64,000 bases of DNA from Daphnia pulex (lineage: Eukaryota > Arthropoda > Branchiopoda > Diplostraca > Daphniidae). Location of the stretch: NCBI RefSeq assembly GCF_021134715.1, contig NC_060021.1, positions 5,580,001-5,644,000 on the forward strand, in the 5' to 3' direction. A model generated the notes under the pieces. It saw only the letters and a list, made by a program, of their open reading frames with translations, ran no database searches and was not told where the DNA came from. The position numbers and the translations under genes were made by a program. Of the stretch, positions 44,960-54,400 are shown one piece after another. How positions within the stretch are numbered: the stretch's first letter is position 1; the number at the start of each line of letters is the position of its first letter.

Positions 44960-45032
44960 GGTCCTATGGCTTCGATGGCAAAGCGCCTGCCTAGCAAGCA
45001 GGAGATGATGAGTTCGAGTCTCGATGGTACCT
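44960..45032 (+). tRNA. tRNA-like with Ala anticodon (AGC), copy 73
   Basis: AGC unit, second block, position 4. Confidence 0.55.
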
Positions 45033-45443
45033 GTAAAAAATGTCAACATAATCATCTCTGGTCTCTTAGAATTCAGAAAAAGAACTGATAGAATCGTTAA
45101 AATAAGTTCTATTTTAGCGCAGAATACCGTTAAATTGCTAGTTATAATGATTATTTTCTTGGTAGTCTAATTTTGACTGCCTACTCGGGCACAATTCCAT
45201 AGGTATTTTCCATGCTGATATTTAAACACCAAATCATAATAACTAATTGTGCTGCATGGATCTGCTCTTCCTAGTAAGAGACCAGGACTCGTAGTATCGT
45301 TGAAAATCTAGTTGACTTTTTTGTAAATTGTTCTTTGTGCTGTGGAACAGTTGGGAACTTAAAAATAGAAGTAATCAATTGTAAAACTGCTTTTGTGACG
45401 TCATGACCACTTTTCAAATTGTTGTCCTATGAAGCCGTTTTGT

Positions 45444-45516
45444 GGTCCTATGGCTTAGATGGCAAAGGGCCTGCCTAGTAAGCAGGAGGTCACGAGTTCG
45501 AGTCTCGTTGGGACAT
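45444..45516 (+). tRNA. tRNA-Thr(AGT)-like, copy 74
   Basis: Second block, position 5; GGGACAT end and variable loop AGGTC. Confidence 0.45.
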
Positions 45517-45925
45517 GTAAGAAATGTCATCATAATCATCCCGTGTCTCTTAGAAAACTGAAAAAGAACTGTTAGAATCGTTGAAATAAGTTATATTTTA
45601 GCGCAGAATACCGTTAAATTGCTAGTTATAATGATTATTTTCTTGGTAGTCTAATTTTTACTGCCTACTCGGGCACAATTCCATAGGTATTTTCCATGCT
45701 GATATTTAAACACCAAATCATAATAACTAATTGTGCTGCATGGATCTGCTCTTCCTAGTAAGAGACCAGGACTCGTAGTATCGTTGAAAATCTCATTGAT
45801 TTTTTTGTAAATTGTTCTGTGCTGTGGAACAGTTGGGAACTTTAAAATAGAAGTAATCAATTGTAAAACTGCTGTTGTGACGTCATGACCACTTTTGAAA
45901 TTGTTGTCCTATGAATATGTTTTTT

Positions 45926-45998
45926 GGTCCTATGGCTTCGATGGCAAAGCGCCTGCCTAGCAAGCAGGAGATGATGAGTTCGAGTCTCGATGGTACCT
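45926..45998 (+). tRNA. tRNA-like with Ala anticodon (AGC), copy 75
   Basis: AGC unit, third block, position 1. Confidence 0.55.
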
Positions 45999-46409
45999 GT
46001 AAAAAATGTCAACATAATCATCCCTGGTCTCTTAGAAAACAGAAAAAGAACTGATAGAATCGTTAAAATAAGTTCTATTTTAGCGCAGAATACCGTTAAA
46101 TTGCTAGTTATAATGATTATTTTCTTGGTAGTCTAATTTTGACTGCCTTCTCGGGCACAATTCCATAGGTATTTTCCATGCTGATATTTAAACACCAAAT
46201 CATAATAACTAATTGTGCTGCATGGATCTTCTCTTCCTAGTAAGAGACCAGGACTCGTAGTATCGTTGAAAATCTCATTGATTTTTTTGTAAATTGTTCT
46301 TTGTGCTGTGGAACAGTTGGGAACTTTAAAATAGAAGTAATCAATTGTAAAACTGCTGTTGTGACGTCATGACCACTTTTGAAATTGTTGTCCTATGAAT
46401 ATGTTTTTT

Positions 46410-46482
46410 GGTCCTATGGCTTCGATGGCAAAGCGCCTGCCTAGCAAGCAGGAGATGATGAGTTCGAGTCTCGATGGTACCT
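46410..46482 (+). tRNA. tRNA-like with Ala anticodon (AGC), copy 76
   Basis: AGC unit, third block, position 2. Confidence 0.55.
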
Positions 46483-46893
46483 GTAAAAAATGTCATCATA
46501 ATCATCCCTGGTCTCTTAGAAAACAGAAAAAGAACTGATAGAATCGTTAAAATAAGTTCTATTTTAGCGCAGAATACCGTTAAATTGCTAGTTATAATGA
46601 TTATTTTCTTGGTAGTCTAATTTTGACTGCCTTCTCGGGCACAATTCCATAGGTATTTTCCATGCTGATATTTAAACACCAAATCATAAAAACTAATTGT
46701 GCTGCATGGATCTTCTCTTCCTAGTAAGAGACCAGGACTCGTAGTATCGTTGAAAATCTCATTGATTTTTTTGTAAATTGTTCTTTGTGCTGTGGAACAG
46801 TTGGGAACTTTAAAATAGAAGTAATCAATTGTAAAACTGCTGTTGTGACGTCATGACCACTTTTGAAATTGTTGTCCTATGAATATGTTTTTT

Positions 46894-46966
46894 GGTCCTA
46901 TGGCTTCGATGGCAAAGCGCCTGCCTAGCAAGCAGGAGATGATGAGTTCGAGTCTCGATGGTACCT
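46894..46966 (+). tRNA. tRNA-like with Ala anticodon (AGC), copy 77
   Basis: AGC unit, third block, position 3. Confidence 0.55.
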
Positions 46967-47377
46967 GTAAAAAATGTCTACATAATCATCCCTGGTCTCT
47001 TAGAAAACAGAAAAAGAACTGATAGAATCGTTAAAATAAGTTCTATTTTAGCGCAGAATACCGTTAAATTGCTAGTTATAATGATTATTTTCTTGGTAGT
47101 CTAATTTTGACTGCCTTCTCGGGCACAATTCCATAGGTATTTTCCATGCTGATATTTAAACACCAAATCATAAAAACTAATTGTGCTGCATGGATCTTCT
47201 CTTCCTAGTAAGAGACCAGGACTCGTAGTATCGTTGAAAATCTCATTGATTTTTTTGTAAATTGTTCTTTGTGCTGTGGAACAGTTGGGAACTTTAAAAT
47301 AGAAGTAATCAATTGTAAAACTGCTGTTGTGACATCATGACCACTTTTGAAATTGTTGTCCTATGAATATGTTTTTT

Positions 47378-47450
47378 GGTCCTATGGCTTCGATGGCAAA
47401 GCGCCTGCCTAGCAAGCAGGAGATGATGAGTTCGAGTCTCGATGGTACCT
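47378..47450 (+). tRNA. tRNA-like with Ala anticodon (AGC), copy 78
   Basis: AGC unit, third block, position 4. Confidence 0.55.
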
Positions 47451-47861
47451 GTAAAAAATGTCAACATAATCATCTCTGGTCTCTTAGAATTCAGAAAAAG
47501 AACTGATAGAATCGTTAAAATAAGTTCTATTTTAGCGCAGAATACCGTTAAATTGCTAGTTATAATGATTATTTTCTTGGTAGTCTAATTTTGACTGCCT
47601 ACTCGGGCACAATTCCATAGGTATTTTCCATGCTGATATTTAAACACCAAATCATAATAACTAATTGTGCTGCATGGATCTGCTCTTCCTAGTAAGAGAC
47701 CAGGACTCGTAGTATCGTTGAAAATCTAGTTGACTTTTTTGTAAATTGTTCTTTGTGCTGTGGAACAGTTGGGAACTTAAAAATAGAAGTAATCAATTGT
47801 AAAACTGCTTTTGTGACGTCATGACCACTTTTCAAATTGTTGTCCTATGAAGCCGTTTTGT

Positions 47862-47934
47862 GGTCCTATGGCTTAGATGGCAAAGGGCCTGCCTAGTAAG
47901 CAGGAGATCACGAGTTCGAGTCTCGTTGGGACAT
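47862..47934 (+). tRNA. tRNA-Thr(AGT)-like, copy 79
   Basis: Third block, position 5; GGGACAT end. Confidence 0.45.
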
Positions 47935-48345
47935 GTAAGAAATGTCATCATAATCATCCCGTGTCTCTTAGAAAACTGAAAAAGAACTGTTAGAATCGTT
48001 GAAATAAGTTATATTTTAGCGCAGAATACCGTTAAATTGCTAGTTATAATGATTATTTTCTTGGTAGTCTAATTTTTACTGCCTACTCGGGCACAATTCC
48101 ATAGGTATTTTCCATGCTGATATTTAAACACCAAATCATAATAACTAATTGTGCTGCATGGATCTGCTCTTCCTAGTAAGAGACCAGGACTCGTAGTATC
48201 GTTGAAAATCTAGTTGACTTTTTTGTAAATTGTTCTTTGTGCTGTGGAACAGTTGGGAACTTAAAAATAGAAGTAATCAATTGTAAAACTGCTTTTGTGA
48301 CGTCATGACCACTTTTCAAATTGTTGTCCTATGAAGCCGTTTTGT

Positions 48346-48418
48346 GGTCCTATGGCTTAGATGGCAAAGGGCCTGCCTAGTAAGCAGGAGATCACGAGTT
48401 CGAGTCTCGTTGGGACAT
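48346..48418 (+). tRNA. tRNA-Thr(AGT)-like, copy 80
   Basis: Tandem duplicate of copy 79, outside the block pattern. Confidence 0.45.
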
Positions 48419-48829
48419 GTAAGAAATGTCATCATAATCATCCCGTGTCTCTTAGAAAACTGAAAAAGAACTGTTAGAATCGTTAAAATAAGTTATATTT
48501 TAGCGCAGAATACCGTTAAATTGCTAGTTATAATGATTATTTTCTTGGTAGTCTAATTTTGACTGCCTTCTCGGGCACAATTCCATAGGTATTTTCCATG
48601 CTGATATTTAAACACCAAATCATAATAACTAATTGTGCTGCATGGATCTTCTCTTCCTAGTAAGAGACCAGGACTCGTAGTATCGTTGAAAATCTCATTG
48701 ATTTTTTTGTAAATTGTTCTTTGTGCTGTGGAACAGTTGGGAACTTTAAAATAGAAGTAATCAATTGTAAAACTGCTGTTGTGACGTCATGACCACTTTT
48801 GAAATTGTTGTCCTATGAATATGTTTTTT

Positions 48830-48902
48830 GGTCCTATGGCTTCGATGGCAAAGCGCCTGCCTAGTAAGCAGGAGATGATGAGTTCGAGTCTCGATGGTAC
48901 CT
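48830..48902 (+). tRNA. tRNA-Thr(AGT) on the Ala-type body, copy 81
   Basis: Intermediate type, as copies 61 and 63. Confidence 0.5.
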
Positions 48903-49313
48903 GTAAAAAATGTCAAAATAATCATCACTTGTCTCTTGGAAAACAGAAAAAGAACTGATAGAATCGTTAAAATAAGTTCTATTTTAGCGCAGAATACCGT
49001 TAAATTGCTAGTTATAATGATTATTTTCTTGGTAGTCTAATTTTGACTGCCTTCTCGGGCACAATTCCATAGGTATTTTCCATGCTGATATTTAAACACC
49101 AAATCATAATAACTTATTGTGCTGCATGGATCTTCTCTTCCTAGTAAGAGACCAGGACTCGTAGTATCGTTGAAAATCTCATTGATTTTTTTGTAAATTG
49201 TTCTTTGTGCTGTGGAACAGTTGGGAACTTTAAAATAGAAGTAATCAATTGTAAAACTGCTGTTGTGACGTCATGACCACTTTTGAAATTGTTGTCCTAT
49301 GAATATGTTTTTT

Positions 49314-49386
49314 GGTCCTATGGCTTCGATGGCAAAGCGCCTGCCTAGCAAGCAGGAGATGATGAGTTCGAGTCTCGATGGTACCT
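49314..49386 (+). tRNA. tRNA-like with Ala anticodon (AGC), copy 82
   Basis: Last AGC unit of the array. Confidence 0.55.
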
Positions 49387-49797
49387 GTAAAAAATGTCTA
49401 CATAATCATCCCTGGTCTCTTAGAAAACAGAAAAAGAACTGATAGAATCGTTAAAATAAGTTCTATTTTAGCGCAGAATACCGTTAAATTGCTAGTTATA
49501 ATGATTATTTTCTTGGTAGTCTAATTTTGACTGCCTTCTCGGGCACAATTCCATAGGTATTTTCCATGCTGATATTTAAACACCAAATCATAAAAACTAA
49601 TTGTGCTGCATGGATCTTCTCTTCCTAGTAAGAGACCAGGACTCGTAGTATCGTTGAAAATCTCATTGATTTTTTTGTAAATTGTTCTTTGTGCTGTGGA
49701 ACAGTTGGGAACTTTAAAATAGAAGTAATCAATTGTAAAACTGCTGTTGTGACTTCATGACCACTTTTGAAATTGTTGTCCTATGAAGCAGTTTTGT

Positions 49798-49870
49798 GGT
49801 CCTATGGCTTAGATGGAAAAGAGCCTGCCTAGTACGCAGGGGATCACGAGTTCGAGTCTCGTTGTGACTT
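49798..49870 (+). pseudogene. tRNA-Thr pseudogene, copy 83
   Basis: D arm ATGGAAAAGAG, anticodon loop CTAGTAC and acceptor end TGTGACT: degraded. Confidence 0.6.
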
Positions 49871-50281
49871 GTAAAAAATGTCATCATAATCATCCCGTGT
49901 CTCTCAGAAATCAGAAAAAGAACTGATAGAATCGTTAAAATAAGTTCTATTATAGCGCAGAATACCGTTAAATTGCTAGTTATAATGATTATTTTCTTGG
50001 TTATCTAATTTTGACTGCCTACTCGGGCACAATTCCATAGGTATTTTCCATGCTGATATTTAAACACCAAATCATAATAACTAATTGTGCTGCATGGATC
50101 TGCTCTTCCTAGTAAGAGACCAGGACTCGTAGTATCGTTGAAAATCTAGTTGACTTTTTTGTAAATTGTTCTTTGTGCTGTGGAACAGTTGGGAACTTTA
50201 AAATAGAAGAAATCAATTGTAAAACTGCTGTTGTGACGTCATGACCACTTTTGAAATTGTTGTCCTATGAAAAAGTTTTGT

Positions 50282-50354
50282 GGTCCTATGGCTTAGATGG
50301 CAAAGGTCCTGCCTAGTAAGCAGGATATCACGAGTTCGTGTCTCGTTGGGACAT
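50282..50354 (+). pseudogene. tRNA-Thr pseudogene, copy 84
   Basis: D-stem end AAGG, T loop TTCGTGT, acceptor end GGGACAT. Confidence 0.55.
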
Positions 50355-50765
50355 GTAAGAAATGTCATCATAATCATCCCGTGTCTCTTGGAAAACTGAA
50401 AAAGAACTGTTAGAATCGTTAAAATAAGTTCTATTTTAGCGCAGAATACCGTTAAATTAATAGTTATAATGATTATTTTCTTGGTAGTCTAATTTTTACT
50501 GCCTACTCGGGCACAATTCCATAGGTATTTTCCATGCTAAAATTTAAACATCAAATCATAATTACTAATTGTGCTGCAGGGATCTTCTCTTCCTTGTAAG
50601 AGACCAGGACTCGTAGTATCGTTGAAAATCTCGTTGATTTTTTTGTAAATTGTTCTTTGTGCTGTGGAACAGTTGGGAACTTTAAAATAGAAGTAATCAA
50701 TTGTAAAACTGCTGTTGTGACGTCATGACCACTTTTGAAATTGTTGTCCTATGAAAGAGTGTTGT

Positions 50766-50838
50766 GGTACTATGGCTTACATGGCAAAGCGCCTGCCTAG
50801 TAAGCATTAGATAACGAGTTCGAGTCTCATTGAAACCT
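50766..50838 (+). pseudogene. tRNA-Thr pseudogene, copy 85
   Basis: Anticodon 3' strand GCATT and acceptor end TGAAACC. About 40 bp of the spacer after it is also replaced by A/T-rich sequence near 50910-50935. Confidence 0.65.
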
Positions 50839-51231
50839 GTAAGAAATGTCATCATAATCATCCCGTGTCTCTTAGAAATCAGAAAAAGAACTGATAGAAT
50901 CGTTAAAATGAATGAATAAATATGATAAAATAAAATGATTATTTTCTTGGTAATCTAATTTTGACTGCCTACTCGGGCACAATTGCATAGGTATTTTTCA
51001 TGCTGAAATTTAAACACCAAATCATAATAACTAATTGTGCTGCATGGATCTGCTCTTCCTAGTAAGAACCCAGGACTCGTAGTATCGTTGAAAATCTCGT
51101 TGATTTTTTTGTAAATTGTTCTTTGTGCTGTGGAACAGTTGGGAACTTTAAAATAGAAGTAATCAATTGTAAAACTGCTGTTGTGACGTCATGACCACTT
51201 TTTAAATTGTTGTCCTATGAATATGTTTTTT

Positions 51232-51304
51232 GGTCCTATGGCTTCGATGGTAAAGCGCCTGCCTAGTAAACAGGAGATCACGAGTTCAAGTAGCGTTGGT
51301 ACCT
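51232..51304 (+). pseudogene. tRNA-Thr pseudogene, copy 86 (last of the array)
   Basis: T arm ACGAG-TTCAAGT-AGCGT and acceptor TGGTACC are mispaired. It is the last unit before the host gene. Confidence 0.6.
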
Positions 51305-51454
51305 GTAAAAATGTCATCATAATCATCCTGTGATTCTTAGAAAAAAGAAAAAGAACTGATGCAATCGTTAAAATAAGTTCTATTTTAGCGCAAAATACCG
51401 TTAAATTGCTAGTTATAATGATTATTTTCTTGGTAGTCTTGTGTTTCTTGGTTT

Positions 51455-54400
51455 TTGTGTCAAAAGATATCCAGCGACTGGTGTTGGAATGACAGCCATC
51501 TAGTTTTCGATGTGTCTGATATTATTCACTGCGCAATCGGAAATCACGTCATTTTATTCTACAAGACTATTACAAATTTAGACTCTGCCTTAGACCAGCG
51601 AAAGAAATACGGAGACGTTTTAAATACTGTCGAGGACTCCTTGCAGCGCCTTACAATAAGCGTACGAGAGAAAATAGCTCATAACAACCAGCAAATAAGT
51701 CAACTAGAAGTGGCAAAAAACGAAATAGTATCTTTTCAGGACAACTTCCTCTCCGCTGGACGTTCATCCCGAACTGATCGTGAGGATTTTAGCAGTCAAA
51801 TTGAAGACTGCATCAAGAAACTTGTAGATTCTTGCACGACCGCTGCCCAGATTTATCAGCTTTATTCCGATTTGCAGCAATCTTATCTGAAAGTGATTAT
51901 CGAAGGACCATACGGTAATCTGTCGTCTGTTCGCTTGGAATCCTCGATCGACGGACCCGTTAATATTCTTCATGGTTTGGATCAAGATCGTCTTGAAGGA
52001 CATTCTACAGCAGAAGACGTTCGTCGTGTGATTGCTTATTCATTGGAAACTTCCCTTTCTATTAAAGAGGAAACAAATGAAGTCCGCCGGATATATCCAA
52101 CGAAAGCAATGCTGCGTCGATCACCGCTCCCGGCACCTCGTACTTTGCTTGGTGCACCACTGCTGCAGCACGGGTGTGCGACATTCAGGCCCAGTCATTC
52201 AGGCCCACGTCTTTCAGGCCCACTTTTATTGGGCCTGAACGTCGCAAAAATTGGGCCTGAAAGACGGACTTGAATGTCATTCAGGCCCAATATAATTTTT
52301 TATGTTCTTCATATGTACATAAATACACAGTCATTCATAAATACACAAAGTAAAATATTAACTAGTGGTGTAGTGGTTAGCAAGGTGAGCTGCTGTTCTG
52401 AGGTCAACGGTTCATAGCCGGACAACGTTTATATTAATTGAAAATATGTGAAAATGAAATAGATACTCCTTTCTTAGACATCACAGTAAATTCAAAAGTA
52501 GGAAATGGAAAGAAATTGAATATAAAGCGGAAGTGCTTATAAGGAATTGTATTTCATGATCGAACAGAATAATTCGAAGACTATTATGAAAACATTAATC
52601 GGAATCTTCGTTCACCGGACCGTTCCTCAGCTCTCTCAGATCCGCTTTTGAGTGCTTCTTTGTGAGCTTCGCGAGCTGCAAAAGCATCTCTTTAGAGGAA
52701 ATGGGGTGGTCCGGTCTGTTAAAAGATTGGAAGAAGGTCAGATGGCGCTGTTTCGATTCTGCGTCCTTGTTGAGTTTTTTGAGCACTTGTTTTTGTGACA
52801 AAAGTTTTGCCGTCATGGCAAGTTTCTCAGCCTCTGCGTGCATCTTTATTAAAAAGGCAACAAGATTGGTTGAAGCCAGTCCTAGTACAAAAATACAGAT
52901 AGAAAATTAAAAATAATCGATATATTATAGATCGATAACTTAAATAGATAACTTGCCAGCAACAGCTTTGAGGTTATTGTGGGTACCCTCAACGTTGTTA
53001 TTGGTCCTAACATGCTGCATAAACATAGACCAGCACTCTGGTGGCCGAATTGTGCTGTCTCCACATAGTTGCAGAAACGCAACATTAGCCCTGTCGCGTT
53101 GGATGCGATGCTCTGGAACCTTTTGCGAATTTTTTCGGCTGGCAGCAGGTAAAGGCTAAGCAATTCCCGACAGGTGTTCCGGGTCTGGCTGTCCTTTCTA
53201 TAGGCTGGACTTAGTCCTATAACCTTGATGTTGCGGTAGAAGGACTGTGTCAAGTGAAAGGAACAGCCGACCGGCTTCACTGTGGGGAAAACCGCCCTGC
53301 ATGCCTATAGGAAGAGAAAAGGGAGTGTTTATTACTGAAGATTAACGTTTAAAAAAGCAAATACCTGCCACATAGCAGCCTCGAAATCCATCATAAACTC
53401 TTCCACTCTTGGTTCACCCAAAAGAGTCAGAAGTTCAAGAATAGAAGAAAAAACTGCAACGTAGTCTTTCTTTCTTTTCCCGGACATCAGCACTGTGACT
53501 AAAGGAACCTGGATCAATGATAAATGGGTAAGTGGTTACGGTGTTCGATTACCATTCTTAAAGTCAAAGGTTCGAGTCCTCGTACCAACTATCTTACCTG
53601 CATATCTAGATTACCATGTCGGATGAACGCATGTATGCCGAAAACCTGATAGAAAGGAGTCGGGCAGATGAAAAAAGTTCCGTCACCGTACCATCTTTTG
53701 GCTTTGCGTAACAGATGTAGCTGCTGATCGGTGGCGAAGATGAGGTGACGGGCATAGCGTCGGGTATGCCAATAAATTTCTATTTATTGGCATTTTCTAT
53801 CTCGCCTTGTCAGAGATTCGAACCTCGGTCCTTTGACATTACAGCCCAGGCTTCTGACCATTAGACCACCGTTATTATGTTAGCAGAGGGAGAAAAATGG
53901 GCCAGAATGGTATGGACTCAATAACGTCGTCAACTTATTAGTTTGGTCTCATTTCCATGCAACCAAACCACTTTTTGATATGGCATTGCAATTCGCCGTA
54001 TTCTTATTTGAATTTTCTTATTCTCTTATTTGTCCAAGCCGACTTCTAGGAATTCATGAAGAGCTATCCGAAGTTATGTTTGTGGATCTGTAAGTGTTGT
54101 ATGTAGTAGCGTGTGAACTGTATACGTGTAGTGGTAGGGCCCAGGTGTGGGAGCAACTATGCTCATCATGGGAGTCGAACTCGGATACCAAAGGACCTCG
54201 AACACCAGATCACTAAGCGACGCCTTATTCGACTCACCCACCTGTCCCCCGAACATTGACGTTTTATTGCGAACGAAAATGAAAAAATTTCCATGATTTT
54301 ATATTTAAAAAAAACTTGGGCCTGAATGACGTCAAAATTGGGCCTGAAAGGCACGTAAAAAAAAGGTGGGCCTGAACGTCGCGGGCCTGAATGACTGGGC

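Larger units (their letters stand above)
43508..45925. repeat. 2418-bp higher-order repeat, copy 2 of 3
   Basis: Second five-unit block. It shares marker variants with the others, such as TGACATCA instead of TGACGTCA before its last unit but one-step tRNA (44960), as also before 42542 and 47378. Confidence 0.92.
45926..48345. repeat. 2418-bp higher-order repeat, copy 3 of 3
   Basis: Third five-unit block. Its closing AGT unit at 47862 is doubled at 48346, so the right edge steps by one unit instead of restarting the block. Confidence 0.9.
37514..51441. repeat. tRNA-Thr satellite array, segment 3 (copies 58-86)
   Basis: The array continues after the copia element. Copies 57 and 58 start at 30933 and 37705; subtracting the element (6283 bp) and one 5-bp target copy leaves 484 bp, so a single unit was split. 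This segment is dominated by units with the AGC anticodon and by a 2418-bp five-unit higher-order repeat. Copies 83-86 are the most degraded, as expected at an array edge. The last unit breaks off near 51441 and is followed at once by host gene sequence. Confidence 0.97.
52595..53800 (-). pseudogene. MULE transposase
   Basis: Catalyses cut-and-paste transposition through an RNase H-like DDE fold. Signature stretches on the minus strand: RWYGDGTF (first Asp, near 53690), IHAFIRHG, VPLVTVLMSGKRKK, MMDFEAAMW (second Asp, near 53380), GCSFHLTQSFYRNI (CxxH block, near 53260) and HVRTNNNVEGTHNNL (Glu block, near 52990). Exon breaks with GT-AG borders: introns 53509-53597 and 53305-53364, both in phase; a last exon encodes a basic coiled tail ending at 52595. 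The reading frame changes near 53.1 kb between the second and third blocks, so this copy is probably inactive unless an unseen short intron lies there. I could not define the N-terminus beyond RRYARHLIFATD. Confidence 0.85.

Noticed and set aside
324-45860. Minus-strand open frames of 65-69 codons repeated through the array
   Set aside because: Same satellite read backwards; open only in some units and without coding signature.
38189-49386. Calling the AGC copies genuine tRNA-Ala genes
   Set aside because: They lack G3-U70 and descend visibly from tRNA-Thr units; only the anticodon agrees.
1-51441. CRISPR-like array
   Set aside because: Unit is 484 bp with no unique spacers, no cas genes, and a eukaryotic setting.
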